From positions 1 through 17,518 of the forward strand of contig CAIVAH010000125.1 of NCBI GenBank assembly GCA_903903765.1: DNA of 17,518 nt, read 5' to 3'. Both the position numbers and the translations under genes were made by a program. Shown in pieces: positions 1 through 6,547 of the stretch (its first letter is position 1; each line of letters opens with the position of its first letter). This stretch comes from an uncultured Methylococcaceae bacterium (GTDB lineage: Bacteria; Pseudomonadota; Gammaproteobacteria; Methylococcales; Methylomonadaceae). The notes under the pieces were generated by a model that saw only the letters and a program-made list of their open reading frames with translations, was not told the DNA's origin and did not search any database.

Positions 1-75
1 AAAGCCCCCATGACTACTGACAAAAAAGAATACCAAAAACAACTTGAAGTTAAGGCAATTCAATTAAGACGTTAG
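1..75 (+). CDS. 3' end of an incomplete or very short ORF
   Basis: The frame is open from the first base of the window and closes at the TAG ending at base 75. It either continues a gene lying to the left or starts at the ATG at base 10, which would give only 21 residues. The visible peptide is charged and helical (KKEYQKQLE) and ends in LRR. It faintly recalls the N-terminal helix of PPK2-type polyphosphate kinases, but that is too short to name. Its end overlaps the end of the convergent molybdate-binding gene by 12 bases. No function can be assigned. Confidence 0.35.
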   Translation, partial: KAPMTTDKKEYQKQLEVKAIQLRR

Positions 76-501
76 TTTTTTTTTCGCTAAAATAACTGCG
101 CCCGCTTTAAATATAGCGGTTACTTCGGCGCCTTTTCTTAAACCTAGGGTTTCAACACTGTCATTTGTAACAGTGGCCGCAATGATTTCTCCTCCCTTTA
201 ATACCATAATGACTTCGGCGTTAACTGCGCCTGCTTTAACTTCTGATATAGTGGTTTTTAATTGATTACGAGCAGAGACCTTGTAGTCACCAAAGTCTGA
301 AACAATAATAATTTGAGGAGCTTTAACGAGTGCTAGCAGCTCAATGCCTATTTTTATATCGAGTGTTTCAAGAGAATCTTTCGTGATTGAAGCAATGATT
401 GTTTCGCCACCTTTTAGAGAGATAAACACTTCTGCATTAACTGCGCCAATAACAATGTTGCATACAGTACCAGTAAATTGATTTCGTGCACTTGCTTTCA
501 T
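64..501 (-). CDS. Di-TOBE (Mop) molybdate-binding protein, molbindin type
   Basis: A 145-residue cytoplasmic protein made of two tandem Mop/TOBE domains, residues about 4-66 and 76-138. Each begins with SARNQ and continues with a GAVNAEV segment, a lysine-glycine-glycine turn and a conserved serine before the final strands. This is the layout of molbindins such as ModG, which assemble into small oligomers that store or buffer molybdate or tungstate. There is no helix-turn-helix and no ATPase domain, so it is neither ModE nor ModC. It is the last gene of a minus-strand run, 38 bases after the 2OG oxygenase gene; an AAGG about nine bases before the ATG may be the ribosome binding site. No molybdate transporter or molybdoenzyme is visible nearby. 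The two domains are clearly similar to each other, indicating internal duplication. The family assignment is firm; a storage role is inferred from it. Confidence 0.9.
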   Translation of the reverse strand: MKASARNQFTGTVCNIVIGAVNAEVFISLKGGETIIASITKDSLETLDIKIGIELLALVKAPQIIIVSDFGDYKVSARNQLKTTISEVKAGAVNAEVIMVLKGGEIIAATVTNDSVETLGLRKGAEVTAIFKAGAVILAKKKLTS

Positions 502-539
502 GTGGAACGCCTTTGGTGGGGGTTAGGTTGGTTTGATCG

Positions 540-1463
540 TTAAAAACAAAGCTGCCAAGTAGGTTTTAGCCGCGGAAAAACTTTTCTTCTTTGAAGATTA
601 CGTTGCAAAATCTGCCATTGAGCTAGATCAAATGAGTTTCGATGTAAAAAAGCAACCCAATCAGCGAGTAATACAGCGGCGTAGGTCTCAGCATCTTGAG
701 TGTCGCAGATAGAAATACCTGCACTATGCAAATATCCAGTCACTAGGGTTGATTCATCATAGCCCCAACGCTGAAGTGCGATTGCAGTAGTGCCCGCATG
801 TAAAGTTGTTTGCTCGGGAAGATTTAATTCTGCCGCTGATGCAACTGGATCGAGTGCTGCTGGCAATTCAGAAAATTTAATATTAGTAAATAAAGTTTTG
901 ATATGCTCGGCAAGCTCGGGAGTATTGGCTGCATGCCAGAAGTTAAATACCACGGTTTGTCGTGGTTGAGTGACCTCAGTGACGCCATGATAGGAATCTT
1001 CATTCAGGATAAAGCCAAAGGCTTTGTTGTACTCAGGATTAACACTAAAAACCACCGCACTTTCTGGTGAGGCGAATAATTGGAGTACACCACCATGTTC
1101 AGGTTGCCATTCCTTGTTAAGCTGCACGACCAGTCGAACTATCTCGAAGCCTAATAATGGTCGGTCACTGTGTATACCTATCACTTGTCCAGGTAGCATG
1201 CGTTGAGCAGTGACTAAAACCCGGTCAACAAGTGGTAAACCAGTAATCTCGCGCATTTTATTAAGCACTTCTGTTTGAAACGTTGAGGGAATATTCTCGG
1301 TAACGTCTCGAAGCGAACAGCGATAAAAGGCGCCATCTCGGTGTTGCCACACACCATCTAGTAAAAATAAATCTTCAAGCGCAGTACACTGTTCCTTGGA
1401 AAAGGCAGAGTCAAAATAAAAGAACTGGAACGGCTTGTCGTGGTGGATGGGCTGCGAGAGCAA
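540..1463 (-). CDS. 2-oxoglutarate/Fe(II)-dependent oxygenase
   Basis: A 307-residue protein with the double-stranded beta-helix oxygenase signature. The iron triad is visible as HSD (H98, D100) and distal H159 in SYHGVTE, with R168 in QPRQTVVF positioned to bind 2-oxoglutarate. A GGVLQLF strand near residue 124 fits the prolyl-hydroxylase-like (P4H/2OG-FeII_Oxy) subfamily. The catalytic domain occupies about residues 10-180. The remaining 120 residues are a mainly helical C-terminal extension that I do not recognise. The start is a TTG: an in-frame stop lies two codons upstream, no ATG is near, and a GGAG sits eight bases before it. It follows trhO by 15 bases, so the two are probably cotranscribed. 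The substrate is unknown; it could be a protein side chain, a peptide or a small molecule. Confidence 0.85.
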   Translation of the reverse strand: MLSQPIHHDKPFQFFYFDSAFSKEQCTALEDLFLLDGVWQHRDGAFYRCSLRDVTENIPSTFQTEVLNKMREITGLPLVDRVLVTAQRMLPGQVIGIHSDRPLLGFEIVRLVVQLNKEWQPEHGGVLQLFASPESAVVFSVNPEYNKAFGFILNEDSYHGVTEVTQPRQTVVFNFWHAANTPELAEHIKTLFTNIKFSELPAALDPVASAAELNLPEQTTLHAGTTAIALQRWGYDESTLVTGYLHSAGISICDTQDAETYAAVLLADWVAFLHRNSFDLAQWQILQRNLQRRKVFPRLKPTWQLCF

Positions 1464-1471
1464 CGGCTAAA

Positions 1472-1475
1472 CTCC
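1472..1475 (-). promoter_or_regulatory. Ribosome binding site fixing a TTG start
   Basis: GGAG on the minus strand, eight bases upstream of the TTG start of the 2OG oxygenase. It lies in the 15-base gap after trhO and, together with the in-frame TAG just upstream of the TTG, fixes this non-ATG start. Confidence 0.65.
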
Positions 1476-1478
1476 GGA

Positions 1479-2459
1479 TTATTGCTGTTGTTGCATTGCC
1501 TGTTGTTTTTTGATTTTGGCGGCGCGTTTATCCGCTAATATTTTAGTGGCATCTTTACCAATATGAGTCTCCCCTCGTTGTTTTGCTAAGGCGACTTGCT
1601 TTTCTCGCTCCATAAATCGGATTTTTTGTTCGGCAGTTACTTTGTCATAGCAATGAGGACAACTGACCCCTTGCTCATATTGTAGGCTAGTTTTATCTGC
1701 TTCTGTGATGGGTAATCGACAAGCATTACACTGATCATATTGACCTTTTTCCAGTTGGTGATTGACAGTGACTCTGTCGTCAAACACAAAACATTCACCT
1801 TGCCATAGGGTTTCTGCTTCTGGCACCACTTCTAGGTATTTTAAAATGCCGCCTTTTAAGTGGTAAACCTGTTCGAAACCTTGTTCCTTCAAATAAGCGG
1901 TAGATTTTTCGCAACGAATACCCCCTGTACAAAACATAGCTACTTTTTTATGCTGTTCGGGATTTAAGTTTTGTTTAATATAGCTAGGAAATTCACGAAA
2001 GCTTTCGGTGTTCGGGTTGATAGCATTTTTAAAGGTACCGACAGTAAACTCATAATCGTTGCGGGTATCAATTAGCGTCACTGTAGGATCAGAAATTAAT
2101 GCATTCCAATCTAATGGATCGACATAAGTACCGACCACTTGCTTGGGGTCTATTCCTTCTATCCCCATGGTAACGATTTCTTTTTTTAATTTTACCTTCG
2201 TACGGTTAAAGGGCATAGTGTCGGTAAATGATAATTTATAATCAATTTCGCCCAGACGAGGGTCTGCTTTTAACCACGCTAATAAAGCGTTAATGCTTTG
2301 TTCTGTGCCAGCAATAGTGCCGTTAATCCCTTCATTAGCTAATAATAAAGTGCCTCGTATATCGAGTTTTTCCATTTCATTATGCAGAGGAATTCGTAAT
2401 GCTTGGTAATCTTCAAGGGTAATAAATTTATATAGGGCGCAAACTACAACGGGTGACAT
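1479..2459 (-). CDS. trhO: tRNA uridine(34) hydroxylase, rhodanese family (TrhO/YceA)
   Basis: A 326-residue cytoplasmic enzyme. TrhO carries out the oxygen-dependent hydroxylation of U34 in tRNA anticodons, the step leading to 5-methoxyuridine or cmo5U. The N-terminal acylphosphatase-like domain covers about residues 5-95 (with ANEGINGTI). A rhodanese domain covers about 123-217, with active-site loop [10 protein letters not shown] (C177). A C-terminal region has two CxxC pairs (244-247, 267-270), typical of the family, and the protein ends in a lysine- and glutamine-rich tail. I chose the ATG at 2459, preceded by GGA seven bases away, over a TTG seven codons upstream, because the [12 protein letters not shown] start matches the family. 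It heads the minus-strand run with the 2OG oxygenase. A degraded copy of its first 20 codons and leader occurs at 5495-5581. The identity is secure. Confidence 0.93.
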   Translation of the reverse strand: MSPVVVCALYKFITLEDYQALRIPLHNEMEKLDIRGTLLLANEGINGTIAGTEQSINALLAWLKADPRLGEIDYKLSFTDTMPFNRTKVKLKKEIVTMGIEGIDPKQVVGTYVDPLDWNALISDPTVTLIDTRNDYEFTVGTFKNAINPNTESFREFPSYIKQNLNPEQHKKVAMFCTGGIRCEKSTAYLKEQGFEQVYHLKGGILKYLEVVPEAETLWQGECFVFDDRVTVNHQLEKGQYDQCNACRLPITEADKTSLQYEQGVSCPHCYDKVTAEQKIRFMEREKQVALAKQRGETHIGKDATKILADKRAAKIKKQQAMQQQQ

Positions 2460-2489
2460 TTTTTTCCAAAAGGCTGACAAAAATTATTA
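2403..2489. repeat. Left copy of an imperfect direct repeat (trhO 5' end)
   Basis: This stretch, the first 20 codons of trhO plus about 30 bases of leader, recurs in the same orientation at 5495-5581. By hand alignment there are about 12 mismatches and one gap over 86 positions, roughly 85% identity. The two copies enclose the flavoprotein, ELM1 and nucleotidyltransferase genes. Confidence 0.75.
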
Positions 2490-2864
2490 AGTGAATATAT
2501 ATATTAAAACACTGAGTGATATCGTACGCTAGATTTCATTTATTAGAAGTCCAATGACTATCTTTGTAATTGGATGGGGTAATTTGAAATAATCACAACA
2601 TATTGATAATTATCTATATTATATCACTAAAATTATTGAATGATGTTTTTCTCATGTAAGGTTAGTATGTCTTTGCTATTAAAAATTTAGCTGGTACATT
2701 TAAAAATGGTTTGATGAATATAAAATTAATAATAATTACATATAAATATAATATTGTTCATTAGAAGATCTAGAAACTGATACTAGTCAATTCATGGAAT
2801 ATCACAGTATGTTTGGTTGTAATAAACATATTTAAGAGACATTAATTATAGACATAAAGCTAAA
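2460..2864. other. AT-rich intergenic region
   Basis: A 405-base gap between the divergent trhO and flavoprotein genes, so it should carry promoters for both. It is very rich in A and T with long runs of TATA-like sequence, and many -10-like hexamers occur; I could not pick a convincing -35/-10 pair. It contains no open frame of note and no RNA gene I recognise. The only clear structure is the inverted repeat at 2808-2830. Confidence 0.55.
2808..2830. promoter_or_regulatory. Inverted repeat, possible operator upstream of the flavoprotein gene
   Basis: TATGTTT and its exact reverse complement AAACATA are separated by nine bases, 34 bases before the flavoprotein ATG. Size and position suit a dimeric regulator site, or a small hairpin in the leader. 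No regulator gene is adjacent, and in such AT-rich DNA a 7-base match may be chance. Confidence 0.3.
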
Positions 2865-3905
2865 ATGACTTTAAAACTGAACAGTCTAAATAGTAGTAGC
2901 GATATATCAGACTGCAATTCACGAGTTCTTATAATTGGTGGGGGTGTAGCGGGCATGTCTTGTGCCTTATGGTTAAAACAACTGGGTTTGCTACCTGAAA
3001 TTATTGAGAAAAATGCATCACTTGGTGGTCAGTTACAAGATATTGATAGAATAAATCGTTGGGTCTTAGGATTTAAGGGTCTAACAAGTCAAGAACTTGC
3101 CCAGCAATACAGTAATCACATTATTGCAGAAGATATACCCGTTATTTACAATTCAAAAATTGTCGCTATAGAAAATACAGCATCAGGTTACCAAGTTTAT
3201 TTGCAACAAAATGCAGAAAATCTGGATGTTTTATTATGTCAAGCCATTGTTATTGCTACAGGTGCGCGTTCGATAGGATCAGAAGTATTCTGTAAAACAG
3301 TTGGATTTAACTCCCTGTTTTTTGCAGGATTGATTGGTTGTTTTCCCACTGATCACCTTGAACAATTAGAAAGTTTAAGAGATAAAACTGTTGCTGTTAT
3401 TGGTGGAGGCGATAATGCTCACTACACTACGCATGATGTAGCTTCTGTTGCTGTAAAAACTTATTTGCTGATACGGTCACAGCCAAAATCTAATAAAAAG
3501 ATTCGTAATGAAGTTAAATTTCTTATCGATCGGGGACGAGTTATTGAATATACATCAGTACAGATTATTGAGTTTAGTCAAATTGAGGATAAAATCGAAT
3601 TGACTTTAAGTTCGTCAAATGAGGTTCTTACTAAGATACAAGTTGATAGGGTTTTTGTCCGCATTGGATATGCAGCTAATAGTGAATTTCTGCTAACTCT
3701 CGATAATGTTAAAAACATAAAGACTCAAACCGGTGGATATATTGAAACAGATGCTGAGCGCCGTACTTCAATTGCATCAGTTTATGCTGTTGGAGATGTT
3801 GCTAATCTAGAATTACAATCCGTTGTTACTGCAATCGCAGATGGTGCAATTGCTGCACGAACTATTGCAAAAGATATTGATAAACATGAGGTGTGTCGAT
3901 GCTAG
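2865..3905 (+). CDS. NAD(P)/FAD-dependent oxidoreductase, thioredoxin-reductase-like, without CxxC
   Basis: A 346-residue two-dinucleotide-fold flavoprotein. The FAD site is GGGVAG (25-30) with a glutamate (E48) ending the second strand. ATGARS (131-136) is the usual strand before the NAD(P) domain, whose site is IGGGDNA (179-185). YAVGDVAN (307-314) closes the FAD site. This is the thioredoxin reductase/ferredoxin-NADP reductase fold, but the NAD(P) domain lacks the CxxC redox pair (cysteines at 143 and 159 are too far apart), so it is not a classical thioredoxin reductase. Electron transfer to a ferredoxin, flavodoxin or other protein is possible. The ATG has only a weak Shine-Dalgarno sequence. 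The gene overlaps the following ELM1 gene by seven bases, which implies translational coupling and a shared role. The substrate is unknown. Confidence 0.85.
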   Translation: MTLKLNSLNSSSDISDCNSRVLIIGGGVAGMSCALWLKQLGLLPEIIEKNASLGGQLQDIDRINRWVLGFKGLTSQELAQQYSNHIIAEDIPVIYNSKIVAIENTASGYQVYLQQNAENLDVLLCQAIVIATGARSIGSEVFCKTVGFNSLFFAGLIGCFPTDHLEQLESLRDKTVAVIGGGDNAHYTTHDVASVAVKTYLLIRSQPKSNKKIRNEVKFLIDRGRVIEYTSVQIIEFSQIEDKIELTLSSSNEVLTKIQVDRVFVRIGYAANSEFLLTLDNVKNIKTQTGGYIETDAERRTSIASVYAVGDVANLELQSVVTAIADGAIAARTIAKDIDKHEVCRC

Positions 3906-4858
3906 TGCCGTTGGTATGGGTTGTAGACAGTGCTTACACAGGTGAACTAAATGCCCGTATTGGTCTAGCAGAGCGTTTGGGCTATGGTTATGAAGTTATA
4001 CCCTTGCCAATTAAGAATCACAATGAATACAGACATATTCTTAAAGAACGCTATATTCTGAGTACCCAAGGTAATAAACAAAAACTTCTCATCATTAGTG
4101 GAACTGGCGAGGATACTACTGCCGAAATAGCCGATTTAAAAATGCAGTTTGAGGATTGTCTAAATATTTATCTTGCATCTATTTTGCCAGATTTACCTCA
4201 CCCACGACTTTCTGAATATGATTTGGTCGCTTCTCCTCAGTTTAACGGCACAAATATCGTGCCTTTAATTTCAGTACTGCATGACCTTACCCCTCATCTT
4301 CTTTTTGAAGCGTACCAGCAACATGAAGCTTACTTTAGTAGCTTACCAAAGCCAGTCATTGCCTTGTTATTGGGGGGGAACACCCGCTATTGCGATGGGT
4401 TTGATGAAATTCATGCCGTACAATTGGCACAACGTATTACTAGTTTAGTTAATTCATTGGGCGGGTTTCTGGTGATAACAAATAGTCGTAGAACCCCCGA
4501 ATCTGCGTTGATTAGCTTGCTAGAAAATTTAGAGGGAATAGACTGCTTTTTTTTCGACTGGCAGCAAAAAGATAAGAGCTTTTATCATGCACTGCTTGCT
4601 CACGCTGATTTGTTTATAACTACTGGTGACTCATTGTCTATGTGTTCTGAAGCCGCTTATACAGGTAAGCCTGTTTTGGTTGATTTAAGTGAAGGAGCTA
4701 CTGAAACTTATCATAGGGAACTAGTCGGCAAACTTATTGATTACGGTGCAGTTAAAGTACTGAGTGATAAATATGAGGCTTGGTCATATTTACCTTTAGA
4801 TCCAACAGGTGAAATTGCCAAGGTAATAGAGCATAGGCTTAGCGAATCCAGATGTTAA
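3899..4858 (+). CDS. ELM1/DUF1022-family protein, glycosyltransferase-like fold
   Basis: A 319-residue protein of the family named after plant mitochondrial fission factor ELM1 (DUF1022), whose bacterial members resemble GT-B glycosyltransferases. Family motifs are in order: PHPRLSEYDLV (100-110), LLGGNTRY (157-164), ITNSRRTP (193-200) and the long C-terminal motif from AHADLF through TTGDSLSMCSEA to TGKPVLV (235-261). No signal peptide or membrane helix is seen, so it should be cytoplasmic or peripheral. The ATG at 3899 has TGAGG seven bases upstream; a GTG two codons earlier is possible but poorly placed for that site. It overlaps the end of the flavoprotein gene. The bacterial family has no settled biochemical function that I know of. 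A glycosyl transfer role is a guess from the fold. Confidence 0.85.
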   Translation: MLVPLVWVVDSAYTGELNARIGLAERLGYGYEVIPLPIKNHNEYRHILKERYILSTQGNKQKLLIISGTGEDTTAEIADLKMQFEDCLNIYLASILPDLPHPRLSEYDLVASPQFNGTNIVPLISVLHDLTPHLLFEAYQQHEAYFSSLPKPVIALLLGGNTRYCDGFDEIHAVQLAQRITSLVNSLGGFLVITNSRRTPESALISLLENLEGIDCFFFDWQQKDKSFYHALLAHADLFITTGDSLSMCSEAAYTGKPVLVDLSEGATETYHRELVGKLIDYGAVKVLSDKYEAWSYLPLDPTGEIAKVIEHRLSESRC

Positions 4859-4887
4859 ATATACTAAGTATCTAAATGCTTGATCAA

Positions 4888-5361
4888 TCAAATAGTGGGT
4901 AATGATTTTAAATAGTTTTGTATGATGATAAGATCACAAAGGTCTTTTGGTCGCCCTTGTACAGTTTTCCAATTTACTAAATCCTCAATACTTGCTACTT
5001 TTAATTTGTTCGAGTAATTTTTAACTGAAGCTTTTGATAAAACTTCTTTGTGGTTAACACCCGGAAAAGCTTTTAAAATTTCAATATGTTCAATTCCAGT
5101 TACTTTAAGTGTTGGTGTAGTGTTTTTAATGTTGTTGCTTGTTTTCTTTAGTTCTTTAATATGATTAAGTTGTTTTAACTTTTCATAATCTGTATCTGAA
5201 ACAAAAATATCTAGATCGTTAATCGTTCGCTCTAAGTTTATTTCGTATAAAGTAATTGCAGATGAGCCAAAAATTACAGCTTCCAGCAAATTGTCAATCG
5301 GGATAATTGAAGTTAGTTTGCTAATCAATTCCGATACTTTATTAATATTAAATTCTAACAT
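4888..5361 (-). CDS. Nucleotidyltransferase-fold protein, AbiEii/MNT-like
   Basis: A 157-residue protein with the minimal nucleotidyltransferase pattern: FGSSA (31-35) after a hydrophobic strand, then NDLDIFV (48-54) with metal-binding aspartates D49 and D51. An acidic IEHIEIL strand (90-96) is a candidate for the third acidic residue. A C-terminal SIEDLVNWK..GRPKDLCD segment is typical of stand-alone AbiEii-like or kanamycin-nucleotidyltransferase-like proteins. Such proteins transfer nucleotides to proteins, RNA or small molecules, and some are toxins or antitoxins. Here I find no HEPN, AbiEi or other partner on either side. It converges on the ELM1 gene 29 bases away. The gene is AT-rich and its ribosome binding site is weak. 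Fold assignment is good; target and role are unknown. Confidence 0.7.
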   Translation of the reverse strand: MLEFNINKVSELISKLTSIIPIDNLLEAVIFGSSAITLYEINLERTINDLDIFVSDTDYEKLKQLNHIKELKKTSNNIKNTTPTLKVTGIEHIEILKAFPGVNHKEVLSKASVKNYSNKLKVASIEDLVNWKTVQGRPKDLCDLIIIQNYLKSLPTI

Positions 5362-5454
5362 GTTTATTTTTCAAGTTAAATAAACGTCAGACTAACACAT
5401 TGTTCGACCAAATTCTGTCATTTTCATCGCAAACACCATTAACATTTTCTAGCG

Positions 5455-5493
5455 GCTAACGTAAGAAACGTCCATCGCTTTATATCTATTAAT
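5455..5493. repeat. Degraded copy of the SDR gene 3' end
   Basis: It shares CGTAAGAAACGTCCA and ATATCTATTAATG with the end of the SDR gene (10558-10600), in the same orientation, with a few substitutions and one or two inserted bases between these blocks. Confidence 0.7.
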
Positions 5494-5494
5494 G

Positions 5495-5581
5495 TTTGGT
5501 ATTCTTGAAAGGTAATAAATTTATATAGGCGGCGGATAACAACGAGTGACATTTTTTTCAAAAGGTTAACAAAAATTATTT
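5495..5581. repeat. Right copy of the trhO 5'-end direct repeat
   Basis: Degraded second copy of 2403-2489 in the same orientation, including the leader, the ATG and about 20 codons. Similarity stops after AAAATTATT on the leader side and at CATTA on the coding side, where the SDR-like piece begins. Confidence 0.75.
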
Positions 5582-5616
5582 GGCTAATTATACGAAAACT
5601 CATTTTTAATCAATGA

Positions 5617-6543
5617 CTAGGAGTTGTTGCTTTGTTTCCATAAGTCTACACACTGATATTTAATTGTTTCACACATAGTATCTAAGGGTAGATGACTTAA
5701 ACTTTTTTTATTAAATGGTTTTTGTAATTCAATGCCGATTCTATCTAATGACAATAGCGGATAGGCTACTAGAAAGAAGATTACAATCGTATAAAAGCCG
5801 GTTTTTTCTAGTAAAGAAAAAGGTAATAACAATAAAAACATGAAGATAAATCGACGCGTTTTTACGGCGTAAACTAGGGGCATTGGGGTTTTTAAAATTC
5901 TTTCGCAACCACCCAGGTGGTCAATTAACAAACTTCTCTGCCCTTCGAGAATGCTAAATTCAAAACCATCCAATTTAGCTCCACTTGAGTTTTGATAATT
6001 AGAGCGGGCTTTTTGTAATAAGGCCGCTATCTTATTTGCAACAAATAACGGCATATGTAGAGCTGATTTTAGTTCTATAAGTTCTTGTTCAGATAGCGTA
6101 TCGTTTAAAGCATAAAAATTATGACTACTTCGTAAAGACTCTTTAGTAGCAAAAGAAAAGGTAATGCACCATTTTACAAATGCTTCACGCCACCCAAGGT
6201 CATCAGGCCCATATTGTAATCCGCCAATAATCAGATTTCGGGTCTGGTTATTAATACCTCCCCATAATTTACGGGCCTCTCCCCAACGCTCGTAACCTGC
6301 ATTAGTTCTAAAAACTAATACCATACCTAACACCACACCAGTGTATTCAAATGGTGTTACGTCCAAAGAGGGTAATGGGCGCCAATACTGATCTAAGATA
6401 ACCAAACTTAAGGGGTAAAGGCATAAAAATAAAAGCATGGGCATTATGCGAGGTGTTACTGAGCCCCTCCACATAAGTGCACCCTGCAAGAAATTATTAG
6501 CCTCATCTCTGTTCGTAATGTGATGTGTATTATCTTTTGACAT
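5617..6543 (-). CDS. Bestrophin-family (UPF0187) anion channel
   Basis: A 308-residue inner-membrane protein of the bacterial bestrophin family, pentameric channels that pass chloride, bicarbonate or, in some homologues, cations. Hydrophobic helices lie at about 33-50, 66-79, 231-247 and 249-265. Family motifs are VFRTNAGYERWGEARKLW (77-94), CERILKTPMPLVY (213-225) and the late LQKPFN..LSHLPLD segment (273-288). Length is normal. The ATG follows the ppc stop by only four bases, so the two are almost certainly one transcript. Next to PEP carboxylase and a carbonic anhydrase remnant, bicarbonate movement is the attractive role, since some algal bestrophin-like proteins serve inorganic carbon uptake. 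That role is inference; the family call is strong. Confidence 0.9.
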   Translation of the reverse strand: MSKDNTHHITNRDEANNFLQGALMWRGSVTPRIMPMLLFLCLYPLSLVILDQYWRPLPSLDVTPFEYTGVVLGMVLVFRTNAGYERWGEARKLWGGINNQTRNLIIGGLQYGPDDLGWREAFVKWCITFSFATKESLRSSHNFYALNDTLSEQELIELKSALHMPLFVANKIAALLQKARSNYQNSSGAKLDGFEFSILEGQRSLLIDHLGGCERILKTPMPLVYAVKTRRFIFMFLLLLPFSLLEKTGFYTIVIFFLVAYPLLSLDRIGIELQKPFNKKSLSHLPLDTMCETIKYQCVDLWKQSNNS

Positions 6544-6547
6544 AAAA

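Larger units (their letters stand above)
5439..5581 (-). pseudogene. Chimeric remnant: trhO 5' end joined to an SDR 3' end
   Basis: On the minus strand, bases 5581-5495 repeat the leader and first 20 codons of trhO (2489-2403, about 85% identical). Bases about 5493-5455 then repeat the last 13 codons of the SDR gene (10558-10600), with a small insertion that shifts the frame. The joint falls at a shared CATTA, the pattern left by recombination at microhomology. An ORF of 37 codons runs from the ATG at 5552 through the joint to a TAA at 5439. It starts MSLVV and keeps YKFIT, but holds no domain, so I treat it as a scar rather than a gene. Both parent genes are intact elsewhere in the window. 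Confidence 0.7.

Noticed and set aside
1024..1206. Plus-strand ORF of 60 codons inside the 2OG oxygenase gene
   Set aside because: It is antisense to a region with clear catalytic motifs and has no recognisable domain or binding site.
2865..3905. Calling the flavoprotein thioredoxin reductase (trxB)
   Set aside because: The CxxC redox pair essential to that enzyme is absent, although the two dinucleotide-binding sites are present.
4888..5361. A type IV AbiE or MNT-HEPN toxin-antitoxin pair
   Set aside because: Only the nucleotidyltransferase-like half is present; neither neighbour is a HEPN or AbiEi protein.
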